The notes under the pieces are model-generated. The model was not told the DNA's origin. It saw only the letters and a list, made by a program, of their open reading frames with translations, and did not search any database. This document shows, one piece after another, positions 16,888 to 24,823 of a stretch of 64,000 nt of DNA. The stretch comes from Bacteroides sp. M10 (GTDB taxonomy: Bacteria; Bacteroidota; Bacteroidia; Bacteroidales; Bacteroidaceae): positions 702,501-766,500 of the forward strand of contig NZ_CP060488.1 of the NCBI RefSeq assembly GCF_014334015.1. The letters run 5' to 3'. Made by a program: the position numbers and the translations under genes. Each line of letters starts with the position of its first letter. Position 1 is the stretch's first letter.

Positions 16888-18387
16888 TCAGTATTCAATC
16901 TGTGTCCTCTTCAGGAAGGCGACTGTTTTATGTATTTCCTTGTACATCACAATGTCATCTTTTACAAAAGGCACTTCTTTCCGATAGGCATGGAGGAAAC
17001 GCTCAAGAACGGGAGAGGTTTTCTGCGGGCGGCGGAAGTCGATGCCTTGTGCGGCGTTCATCAGTTCGATGGCAAGGATATGTTCCAGGTTGTCCATCAC
17101 TTTATAGAGTTTGGTGGCGGCATTGGCACCCATGCTTACATGGTCTTCCTGTCCGTTGGAGGAGACGATGGAGTCGCTCGAAGCTGCATAGCAGTACATT
17201 TTATTCTGGCTGACCATGGAGGCGGCGGCATACTGGGGAATCATGAAGCCGGAGTTCAGACCGGGGTTGGCTACGAGAAATTCAGGTAGTCCACGGAGTC
17301 CCATAATCAATTGGGAGACACGGCGTTCGGAGATATTTCCCAATTCGGCCAAAGCGATGGAGAGGAAGTCATAAGAGATGGCAAGCGGTTGCCCGTGAAA
17401 GTTTCCGCCGGAGATGATCCGGTCTTCATCGGGGAAGATGGTGGGGTTGTCCGTGACGGAATTGATTTCGGTCAGCAGTACGGAGGCAACGTAGCGAATG
17501 GCATCTTTGGTGGCACCATGTACTTGCGGGATGCAGCGGAAGGAATAGGGATCTTGCACATGTTCCTCGTGGCGTTCGATTAGTTCGCTGCCTGCCAGTA
17601 GTTTGCGGAAGGCTTCGCCTGTCTCAATCTGTCCCTGATGGGGACGGATTTGCTGGATGCAGTCCATAAACGGGTCGATACGGCCGTCAAAGGCTTCGAG
17701 GGAAAGGGCGGCTATCAGGTCGGCCTTTTTCGAGAGGCGGAAGGCTTTGAGCATAGCAAACACACCGTTGGCACTCATAAATTGGGTGCCGTTCAGCAGG
17801 GCTAGTCCTTCTTTGCTCATTAGTTTGACCGGTTCCCAGCCAAATTCGTCGAGTACGCTGATGGCTTCGCACTTTTTTCCTTTATAGTAGACATCACCGA
17901 CGCCTATCAGAGGAAGGAAAAGGTTGGCTAGCGGTGCCAGGTCGCCGGAGGCTCCAAGGGAACCGCGGTCGTAGACGATAGGCATGACGTCATTATTGAA
18001 AAAATCGAGGATGCGTTGCACGGTGATAACTTGTACGCCGCTATGTCCTAATGAAAGGGCATGGGCTTTGAGGAGCATCATCAGTTTGATGATGACGGGG
18101 CGAATTTCTTCGCCTACGCTGCAAGCATGGCTTTTTATCAGGTTCTCCTGAAGGGTTCCCAGTTCATCGGGAGATATATTTTTAGTGCATAGAGAGCCGA
18201 AACCTGTTGTTATGCCGTATAATGGTTCTTCGGAAGAAGCTATTTTTTGGTCGAGGTAGTCGCGACATTTCTGGATGCGTAACTTGGCTTCGGGAGCTAG
18301 TTCCAGTTTCAGGTTTTCGTTTATAATTCGTTCGATGATTTCGAAGGTCAGTGCTCCGGAACCGATATGGTATACATTCTTACTCAT
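16888..18387 (-). CDS. hutH: histidine ammonia-lyase
   Basis: A 499-residue cytoplasmic enzyme that deaminates L-histidine to urocanate, the first step of the Hut pathway. The Ala-Ser-Gly triad that cyclises into the MIO cofactor is at residues 146-148 in RGSLGASGDLAPL. The catalytic tyrosine is in LYGITTGFG (Tyr57). Length is typical (about 500). Its ATG overlaps the stop of the upstream fchA gene by four bases, which suggests coupled translation. It is the last gene of the hut operon although it catalyses the first step. Confidence 0.97.
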   Translation of the reverse strand: MSKNVYHIGSGALTFEIIERIINENLKLELAPEAKLRIQKCRDYLDQKIASSEEPLYGITTGFGSLCTKNISPDELGTLQENLIKSHACSVGEEIRPVIIKLMMLLKAHALSLGHSGVQVITVQRILDFFNNDVMPIVYDRGSLGASGDLAPLANLFLPLIGVGDVYYKGKKCEAISVLDEFGWEPVKLMSKEGLALLNGTQFMSANGVFAMLKAFRLSKKADLIAALSLEAFDGRIDPFMDCIQQIRPHQGQIETGEAFRKLLAGSELIERHEEHVQDPYSFRCIPQVHGATKDAIRYVASVLLTEINSVTDNPTIFPDEDRIISGGNFHGQPLAISYDFLSIALAELGNISERRVSQLIMGLRGLPEFLVANPGLNSGFMIPQYAAASMVSQNKMYCYAASSDSIVSSNGQEDHVSMGANAATKLYKVMDNLEHILAIELMNAAQGIDFRRPQKTSPVLERFLHAYRKEVPFVKDDIVMYKEIHKTVAFLKRTQIEY

Positions 18388-19013
18388 ACGCGCAGGTCTT
18401 GATTTACGGCATCCAACAATTCTTTTTCTCTCTGACAGGCGGTTTGCTCGATGGCATCGGCTTCGGTTTGCAGCTGGAGGACAAAATCTCTGTCTTTGAG
18501 CGAACCGAGGTTGATACGGACATTCAGTAAGGCTCCCAATACGGCGGTACGGGCGGACATCATTGCTACACAGGCATCTGTGACAGCATTCCGGTTACCA
18601 AGACGGGCAACATCTGCTATAACGGACATCATATCCAGTGCTTTGCGGGCTACTTCCAACGGAACGAGGGCGGCTTGTTTGGTTGCCTTCTGGATAGCGG
18701 CACTTCGGGCGGCTTTCTCTTCGTCGGTTGTTTTAGGTAGTTTAAAGCAGGCAAATACTTCGTTGTAGGCAGCTGAATCTTTGTCTATAAGTGCCATAAA
18801 TTCGTCCAGCAAACGGAGAGTGATGGTTTGTGCGTGCTGCATTACTTCTTCACTGACTTCATATCCTTTTTTTCCTACGGTCAGCCGTGCCACCATCGTA
18901 GAAAGGGAGGAAGCCAGCGCTCCATTCAAAGCGGCAATACTACCGCCACCGGGCACAGGGTCACTGCAAGCTACTTTATCTAAGAAATCTTTTACGGTTA
19001 AATCTGCTAACAT
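18384..19013 (-). CDS. fchA: formimidoyl-THF cyclodeaminase / methenyl-THF cyclohydrolase family
   Basis: A 209-residue all-helical FTCD_C-type protein. The N-terminal block DPVPGGGSIAALNGALASSL is the folate-binding signature. In the histidine pathway it converts 5-formimidoyl-THF to 5,10-methenyl-THF and ammonia. In animals this activity is fused to the formimidoyltransferase; here it is a separate gene. It overlaps hutH by four bases and follows hutI by 46 bases. The assignment to this pathway rests on its position between hutI and hutH with ftcD nearby. Confidence 0.92.
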   Translation of the reverse strand: MLADLTVKDFLDKVACSDPVPGGGSIAALNGALASSLSTMVARLTVGKKGYEVSEEVMQHAQTITLRLLDEFMALIDKDSAAYNEVFACFKLPKTTDEEKAARSAAIQKATKQAALVPLEVARKALDMMSVIADVARLGNRNAVTDACVAMMSARTAVLGALLNVRINLGSLKDRDFVLQLQTEADAIEQTACQREKELLDAVNQDLRV

Positions 19014-19059
19014 GGTATTCTGTTTTTTAAGTGATTAATGAATGAGAGTTTTTCAACTA

Positions 19060-20313
19060 TTAAGCGACGGGATAAAGTATGCCGCCTTTAATAGTCATGA
19101 TTACGCAATTCATGCCTATATAGTAAGGTAGAATATGATAGTTGTCGGAATTGAGGATGATGAAATCACCTTGTTTACCTACTTCGATACTTCCAATACG
19201 GTCGGCTCGTTGAAGGGCGGCGGCTCCGTTCAGGGTGAGAGCAGTGATGGTTTCTTCGATGCTCATTTTCATATAGATGCAGGCCAAAGCAATGGTCAGC
19301 GGGATGGAACCGGAGAAACAACTGCCGGGATTCAGGTCGGTGGCAAGTGCCACAGCACAGCCGGCGTCAATCATTTCACGAGCTCGCGCGTAGGGTTCTT
19401 TCAAGGCGAAAGCTGTCAGAGGTAACAGGGTGGCTACTACTCCGGCATCGGCCATTGCACGGATGCCGGCATCGGAAGCATGCAGGAGATGGTCGGCAGA
19501 CAATGCTCCGAGTTCGGCTGCCAGTTCGGCACCGCCGAGAGAGACGATTTCGTCGGCATGGAGTTTCAACAGGAAACCGTGCTCTTTGGCTGCCTGAAGC
19601 AGGCGACGGGATTGTTCGATAGAGAAAACGCCTTGTTCGCAAAAGACATCACAACATTCTGCCCACTTACCGGAATGGATAAGGGGAAGCATTTCACGAA
19701 TCAGGAAGTCGATGTATTCGTCGCTTCTTCCTGCGTATTCTTCGGGAAGGGCGTGGGCGCCGAGGAAAGTGGAGACTATATCGACGCGTTTATGCTCGGC
19801 GTTATTCAGGCTGCGCATTACTTTTAGTTGTAGTAATTCTGTGTCCCGGTCCAAGCCGTAGCCACTTTTACCTTCTACAGTGGTTACTCCCATGGTGCTC
19901 ATCTTCTTCAGGAAGCTTTCGGCGGCTGAACGAAGTTTAAGGTAGTTCATTTGCCGGGTGGCTTTTACGGTACTTGCAATTCCCCCTCCCCGCTCCATGA
20001 TTGACATATAGCTTTCGCCTTTCAGACGCCAGGAGAATTCTTCGGAACGTTCTCCGCCAAATACAAAATGGGTATGGGAGTCGACGAAACCGGGTAAAAG
20101 GCAATGTCCGCGAGCGTTATAATGCCAATAGTGCTGGTAGTAACCATCCCGATCTTCACCACGGTTTTCACCAACGTAGGTAATGATTCCTTTGGTCACT
20201 TCCACGGTTCCGTTTTCTATGATTTGCAGTTGAGACATTTCCTCTCCTTTACGGGCGGAAAAGCCGATGGGGGTTACGATACGGGCGTTAAAAATGATTA
20301 GGTTTTCACTCAT
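19060..20313 (-). CDS. hutI: imidazolonepropionase
   Basis: A 417-residue amidohydrolase that opens 4-imidazolone-5-propanoate to N-formimino-L-glutamate. Metal-binding His80 and His82 are in the VDSHTHFVFGG motif, with the later ligands in LKLHADE and ATDLNPGS. The Hut-specific block SFLGAHALPEEY is present. Length is normal. It is third in the hut operon, with a 109-base gap after ftcD. Confidence 0.97.
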   Translation of the reverse strand: MSENLIIFNARIVTPIGFSARKGEEMSQLQIIENGTVEVTKGIITYVGENRGEDRDGYYQHYWHYNARGHCLLPGFVDSHTHFVFGGERSEEFSWRLKGESYMSIMERGGGIASTVKATRQMNYLKLRSAAESFLKKMSTMGVTTVEGKSGYGLDRDTELLQLKVMRSLNNAEHKRVDIVSTFLGAHALPEEYAGRSDEYIDFLIREMLPLIHSGKWAECCDVFCEQGVFSIEQSRRLLQAAKEHGFLLKLHADEIVSLGGAELAAELGALSADHLLHASDAGIRAMADAGVVATLLPLTAFALKEPYARAREMIDAGCAVALATDLNPGSCFSGSIPLTIALACIYMKMSIEETITALTLNGAAALQRADRIGSIEVGKQGDFIILNSDNYHILPYYIGMNCVIMTIKGGILYPVA

Positions 20314-20422
20314 AAATAGTTCATCATAATTAGTTCATATAATAAATAGAGATATGAATGGCAGTTTTTTTAGAATGATGTTTGCCATAAAGCAATTGTG
20401 ACTCATTCTGTTTTCTTATTGA

Positions 20423-21325
20423 CTATTCCATGATACGAGCTTCGAGAACTTGCTGCATGGTAAAGTTTTCGAGTCCGAGATAGTAGGAAGCGGTATCAAT
20501 CAGAGCTTCCATCGGTACAAGGCCGATTATTTCACTACCTACAATCGTAACACCGTAACGACGGGCTTCGATACGTACTAATTCGAAGGCACGGTAGAGT
20601 GCGGTACGGGTATAGTCGGTCATGTTAATGGATACTTGGGTAATGTTTCGCTCTTTCAGTTCCACTCCCATTGCTTTTACATAGCGAAGTCCTCCATTGA
20701 TATGCCGGATATTTTTCGCTATCTTAGTGGCTATCTCCAGATTATCTGTACTCAAATTAATATTGTAGGCAACGAGTGGCATACGGGCTCCGATTGCTAC
20801 GGTGCCTGCAGTCGGATGTCGTTCAGCAGGTCCGAAGTCAGGTTGCCATTCGGATAGTTTGATCTTTTCGGCCATTCCTTCAAATTCGCCTTTACGAACG
20901 GAGGCGAGATTTTCCCGGTGTGGCGCAGTAGCCGACTTTTCATACAGGAAGACGGGAAGATTATATAGCTCCGCAACTTTCGCTGCTACTTTTTTAGAGA
21001 GTTCGATGGCTTCTTCCATACTGGTGTTCTTAATCGGGATGAAAGGAATTACATCTACCGCTCCCATACGAGGATGTTGCCCGGTGTGCTGATTCAGATC
21101 GATCAAACGGACAGCTACACCAACGGCTTCAACTACTGCTTCACACAGTGCTTCCGGCTCTCCCACAAGTGTGACAACCAGACGGTTATGGTCTTCATCA
21201 TTACTGTAATCAAGCAGTTTTACTCCGGCTTTACCACGGAAAGGGGCTACTATCTGATCTATTTTCTCCAAATCACGTCCCTCGCTAAAATTGGGGACGC
21301 ATTCAATAATCTTATTCCAACTCAT
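20423..21325 (-). CDS. ftcD: glutamate formimidoyltransferase
   Basis: A 300-residue enzyme that transfers the formimino group of formiminoglutamate to tetrahydrofolate and releases glutamate. It starts with the family hallmark ECVPNFSEGRD and contains HTGQHPRMGAVDVIPF, with the substrate and folate-binding His residues. It has the N- and C-terminal formiminotransferase subdomains but not the cyclodeaminase domain, which is the separate fchA gene. It follows hutU across a 162-base gap that contains an unusual repeat array. Confidence 0.96.
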   Translation of the reverse strand: MSWNKIIECVPNFSEGRDLEKIDQIVAPFRGKAGVKLLDYSNDEDHNRLVVTLVGEPEALCEAVVEAVGVAVRLIDLNQHTGQHPRMGAVDVIPFIPIKNTSMEEAIELSKKVAAKVAELYNLPVFLYEKSATAPHRENLASVRKGEFEGMAEKIKLSEWQPDFGPAERHPTAGTVAIGARMPLVAYNINLSTDNLEIATKIAKNIRHINGGLRYVKAMGVELKERNITQVSINMTDYTRTALYRAFELVRIEARRYGVTIVGSEIIGLVPMEALIDTASYYLGLENFTMQQVLEARIME

Positions 21326-21360
21326 ATCAAATATCTATTATAGAGGTTATACTTTACTGA

Positions 21361-21511
21361 ATAACTATATGTTTTACATCAAATAGCCACATGGTTTATC
21401 CGAAATAACTGCATGTTTAAACTGTTCCATATATTGTGGGAATTTATCCCCTCATATTATGAGAATGTTTTCTTTTATATTGTGAGACTACTTTCCCACA
21501 ATATATGGAAC
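21361..21511. repeat. 22-bp-period repeat array ending in a 19-bp perfect inverted repeat
   Basis: Three direct repeats of 22 bp (consensus ATARCnnnATGkTTwA) start at 21361, 21383 and 21405. In the same frame follow dyad units: TTCC...GGAA (21425-21442), CTCATATTATGAG (21451-21463), a weak unit near 21479, and TTCC...GGAA (21493-21510). The arms GTTCCATATATTGTGGGAA (21424-21442) and its exact reverse complement (21493-21511) form a 19-bp inverted repeat. The right arm lies in the last codons of hutU. Confidence 0.65.
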
Positions 21512-23485
21512 TATCTTCTTTATTAATTCTTCATCCGCCACATACGGCATTGTTATCTGATAATCTCCAGCATGGGACTCATTAAATGCTTCACTCGTTT
21601 CCATCGCATGCGGATTACGCGCCCACGAACGACGGGCTACTCCTCCCATCACGTCCCAAAGCATTGCCGAACGGAGTATTTCATCTACCCGTTCGCTACC
21701 GTCGCATACCATACCAAAACCACCATTGACTGCTTTGCCAATACCGACGCCGCCTCCATTGTGTAAGGCTACCAGACTCATTCCACGGGCACAATTTCCG
21801 GCAAAACATTGCACAGCCATATCTGCCATCACATTACTTCCGTCTTTGATATTCGACGTCTCCCGGAAAGGAGAATCCGTACCACTGACATCGTGGTGGT
21901 CTCGCCCCAGCATAATAGGGCCTACTTCACCCCGGCGAACCATCTCATTGAAACGGAGGGCTATCTTCATTCTTCCAACTGCATCCTGATAAAGAATACG
22001 TGCCTGTGTACCCACCACGAGTTGATTCTTTTCTGCATCCCGTATCCAATTATAGTTGTCCAAGTCCTGACCGCGCCGATTGACGTCGATACACTCCATA
22101 GCCGCATGGTCTGTTTTTATCAGATCTTCGTGTTTACCACTCAAGCAGACCCACCTGAACGGACCGTAGCCGTAATCAAAGAGTTGGGGTCCCATAATAT
22201 CTTCGACATAACTCGGCCAGATAAATCCGTCTTTTTCATCAACACCATTATAGGAGATTTCTTTTACTCCGGCATCGTATATGGCTTTCATGAAAGAGTT
22301 TCCATAATCAAAGAAATAAGTTCCGCGGGCTACCAATTTCTTGATGACCTCGAAATGACGGTGCAAAGATATGTCTACCAAGTGACGGAATTCCTCCGGC
22401 GATTCGTGAAGAAGGCGTGTGCGTTCCTCGAAAGTCAGTCCGGCTGGGCAGTATCCACCTTCGTAAACGGCGTGACAGGAGGTTTGATCGGATAATAGTT
22501 CGATCAAAATCTTTTCACGCTCGGCATACTCGAGCAGGTCTACTATATTTCCATGATAGGCAATGGAACAAGGTTCACGGCGTCGCATTGCTTCAGCTGC
22601 CATCCGGTATGCTTCTATGATATCTGCAGTCACATGCCCCACCCATCCCTGGCGGTAACGTGTTTCAATGCGTGAACGATCTACTTCGGCTATGATAGAG
22701 ACTGCTCCTGCTATTTCGGCAGCTTTAGGTTGTGCACCACTCATTCCTCCCAAACCGGAAGAAATAAATAAGTGCCCCCGCAAATCTTGGTCTTGTGGAA
22801 TTCCGAGTTTCAATCGTCCGGCATTCAGGAGGGTGTTGAAAGTGCCATGCACAATGCCTTGAGGACCGATATACATCCAACCACCGGCTGTCATTTGTCC
22901 GTAATTGGCAACTCCCATCTGGGCGGCAATATGCCAATCATGTTGATTGTCGAATTGTCCGATCATCATCGAATTGGTAATTATAACGCGGGGAGCATCG
23001 GGACGGGAGCGGAAAAGCCCCAATGGATGTCCGGATTCAATAACCAGTGTCTGTTCCTGGGTAAGTTCTTCCAGATATTGCTTAATCAGTCGATATTGCA
23101 TCCAATTTTGGCAAACTTGCCCGGTTTCACCATAAGTAACAAGTTCGTAGGGATATAAGGCTATATCGAAGCAAAGGTTATTGTCAATCATTACCTGAAA
23201 GGCTTTGCCTTCAATACATTGCCCCTGATATTCATCAATCGGCTTTGCTTTCAAGTCTCCGGCAGGACGGAAACGGTATCCGTAAATCCGCCCGCGAGTG
23301 CGTAGTTCTTCCATAAATTCAGGAGCCAGTTGTTCGTGCCACTCGGAGGGAATATAACGCAAAGCGTTTTTTAATGCTGTGATGGTCTGCGCCGGGGTAA
23401 GTGTATAACCACGGTCGGGAGCTCTCCGGATACCTTCTACAAAATCCGGATAAGGAGGTAGCGTGTTGCCAAGAGTTATTCTCAT
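21488..23485 (-). CDS. hutU: urocanate hydratase, long form
   Basis: A 665-residue NAD-dependent enzyme that adds water to urocanate to give imidazolonepropionate. The NAD-binding region is recognisable in SSGLGGMSGAQPKAA and the conserved C-terminal stretch in CFAGNCARGMSLVALHNGGG. Classical bacterial HutU proteins have about 555 residues. This one is near the length of vertebrate urocanases (about 675), a long form also known in Bacteroidetes. It is the first gene of the hut operon. The last codons coincide with one arm of a 19-bp inverted repeat. Confidence 0.96.
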   Translation of the reverse strand: MRITLGNTLPPYPDFVEGIRRAPDRGYTLTPAQTITALKNALRYIPSEWHEQLAPEFMEELRTRGRIYGYRFRPAGDLKAKPIDEYQGQCIEGKAFQVMIDNNLCFDIALYPYELVTYGETGQVCQNWMQYRLIKQYLEELTQEQTLVIESGHPLGLFRSRPDAPRVIITNSMMIGQFDNQHDWHIAAQMGVANYGQMTAGGWMYIGPQGIVHGTFNTLLNAGRLKLGIPQDQDLRGHLFISSGLGGMSGAQPKAAEIAGAVSIIAEVDRSRIETRYRQGWVGHVTADIIEAYRMAAEAMRRREPCSIAYHGNIVDLLEYAEREKILIELLSDQTSCHAVYEGGYCPAGLTFEERTRLLHESPEEFRHLVDISLHRHFEVIKKLVARGTYFFDYGNSFMKAIYDAGVKEISYNGVDEKDGFIWPSYVEDIMGPQLFDYGYGPFRWVCLSGKHEDLIKTDHAAMECIDVNRRGQDLDNYNWIRDAEKNQLVVGTQARILYQDAVGRMKIALRFNEMVRRGEVGPIMLGRDHHDVSGTDSPFRETSNIKDGSNVMADMAVQCFAGNCARGMSLVALHNGGGVGIGKAVNGGFGMVCDGSERVDEILRSAMLWDVMGGVARRSWARNPHAMETSEAFNESHAGDYQITMPYVADEELIKKIVPYIVGK

Positions 23486-23860
23486 AATAAACAGAATTAA
23501 GGATTACAAACTGTAAGCAATACAGTCTTATAACTCTTCGCAATATAGAAAAAAAGAAGATAAAAGACAAGAGAAATAACAGATTTATTATCAGAAAGGC
23601 ATTATTACATTTACTGTTTAATAGAATGGTAAGATACAGGCAATGTCAGGAGTCTCTTATGCTTTTACAGATACAAATGCAGGTCTTTTATCCAAACGGA
23701 TTAATAGGGCTTTTATTAAAATGGATAGCGGATTTTTCCATTAAATCAAAGCTATGAGTTCTGTGTTATTTGCATAATCCGCACCCTAATCATATCACTA
23801 TGACCATGATTGTATTATGAACATACTCTTTCTCTGCTATACCAACAAAGATCGACAAAA
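23486..23860. other. gap upstream of hutU
   Basis: No gene is seen in these 375 bases, which should contain the hut operon promoter. I could not find a convincing TTTG...TAnnTTTG pair close to hutU. A small inverted repeat (AATGGA / TCCATT, about 23719-23744) encloses TAGCGGATTTT. Confidence 0.5.
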
Positions 23861-24505
23861 TTACTTTTTTTGTTTATTCCGCAACTCCAACAAATATTTA
23901 AAGGTATGCTTCGCCTCCTGACTATCATCTTTCAAATATGCCTGTTTCAGTTCCGGATAATTCTTCAATAATTGAAGCATTTTATCTTTTCCTAGAAAAT
24001 CGACTTTTCCTGTTTCACCATTTAGCTCATAACAGACACGTTTCGTAACCAAACTTGAAGCGGCAAGAGCATCGCCAATATTCCCTCCCAGTTTTACGTC
24101 ATCCTCTTCTACAAAGTTTCCTCCGATAACCGATCCTAGAGGCATGGCGCAAAAATAGATATTTTTACCCAATTGAACGGCAGGGGCATACCATGCTCCA
24201 AAGCGTAACTTTTTATAGCGCAACTTACGACAATTCAAATATAAATCTCCTTTTTCGTCACGCACGGCAAAACAACGCTTCTTCAAGCGTCGACACATCG
24301 ACTCGTCATCACCGGCCGTTATCCGGTAATCAGCCCCTCCTGTCAATACAATCTGATTTCTGGAACGTTTTTCTACACGCAACACGGCTGTGGTATCACC
24401 ATGTTGAGCCAGCAACTCTTTCAGGTTGGAATAAATAATATTCTGCGCAATTAACGGAAGGCTAATCACGCTTATCAGCAAACATAAGATACATCCTTTC
24501 TTCAT
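23861..24505 (-). CDS. secreted protein of unknown function (214 aa)
   Basis: I do not recognise the family. A signal peptide is clear (MKKGCILCLLISVISLPLIAQ), so the protein is exported. The mature part has several cysteines and a basic segment (CRRLKKRCFAVRDEKGDLYLNCRKLRYKKLRFG), then glycine-rich GSVIGGNF and a charged C-terminus. I chose the ATG at 24505 because AAAGGAGG (24512-24519) lies six bases upstream; the ATG at 24511 overlaps that site. The leader contains a 23-bp element (24543-24565) closely similar to one in the leader of the 3291 gene. Confidence 0.7.
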   Translation of the reverse strand: MKKGCILCLLISVISLPLIAQNIIYSNLKELLAQHGDTTAVLRVEKRSRNQIVLTGGADYRITAGDDESMCRRLKKRCFAVRDEKGDLYLNCRKLRYKKLRFGAWYAPAVQLGKNIYFCAMPLGSVIGGNFVEEDDVKLGGNIGDALAASSLVTKRVCYELNGETGKVDFLGKDKMLQLLKNYPELKQAYLKDDSQEAKHTFKYLLELRNKQKK

Positions 24506-24823
24506 AAGCATCCTCCTTTCCTGTCTAACGCCTTTTCGAGTGGAAAGTTATAAATTTTAGCGGATAAATGCAAGAATGAGAAAAGAAATATTGAAAAAAA
24601 GCTGCTATCAGGAAATGCCCCTTACTCTTATTAAACGGAAACAGAACTTATATACCCCATTCCTTACAGCTAGTAAAGGCATTATCCAGACAAGTCATAA
24701 TATGAGCTTGTTATTCCTTTCTATCTTCCGTTAATAAACAGTAAATCTGCTCTCGACAAAAACAAGCTCTTATCCCGACCGTCATGAATTATATTACCTT
24801 TGTGGAAAAGAATTAAATTTGTC
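24506..24823. other. divergent intergenic region
   Basis: About 320 bases between the secreted protein (minus) and the MutS-like gene (plus). It holds the AAAGGAGG site, the ATCCGCTAAAATTT-type leader element (24543-24565, minus sense) and a -7 box for the MutS-like gene (24795-24802). I see no gene. Confidence 0.55.
24795..24802 (+). promoter_or_regulatory. -7 element for the MutS-like gene
   Basis: TACCTTTG matches the Bacteroides TAnnTTTG box, 21 bases before the chosen ATG (24824). No TTTG is present at the -33 position. Confidence 0.45.

Noticed and set aside
21809..22495. Plus-strand frame of 228 codons opposite hutU
   Set aside because: Antisense to a full-length enzyme gene with clear motifs; no promoter or family match.
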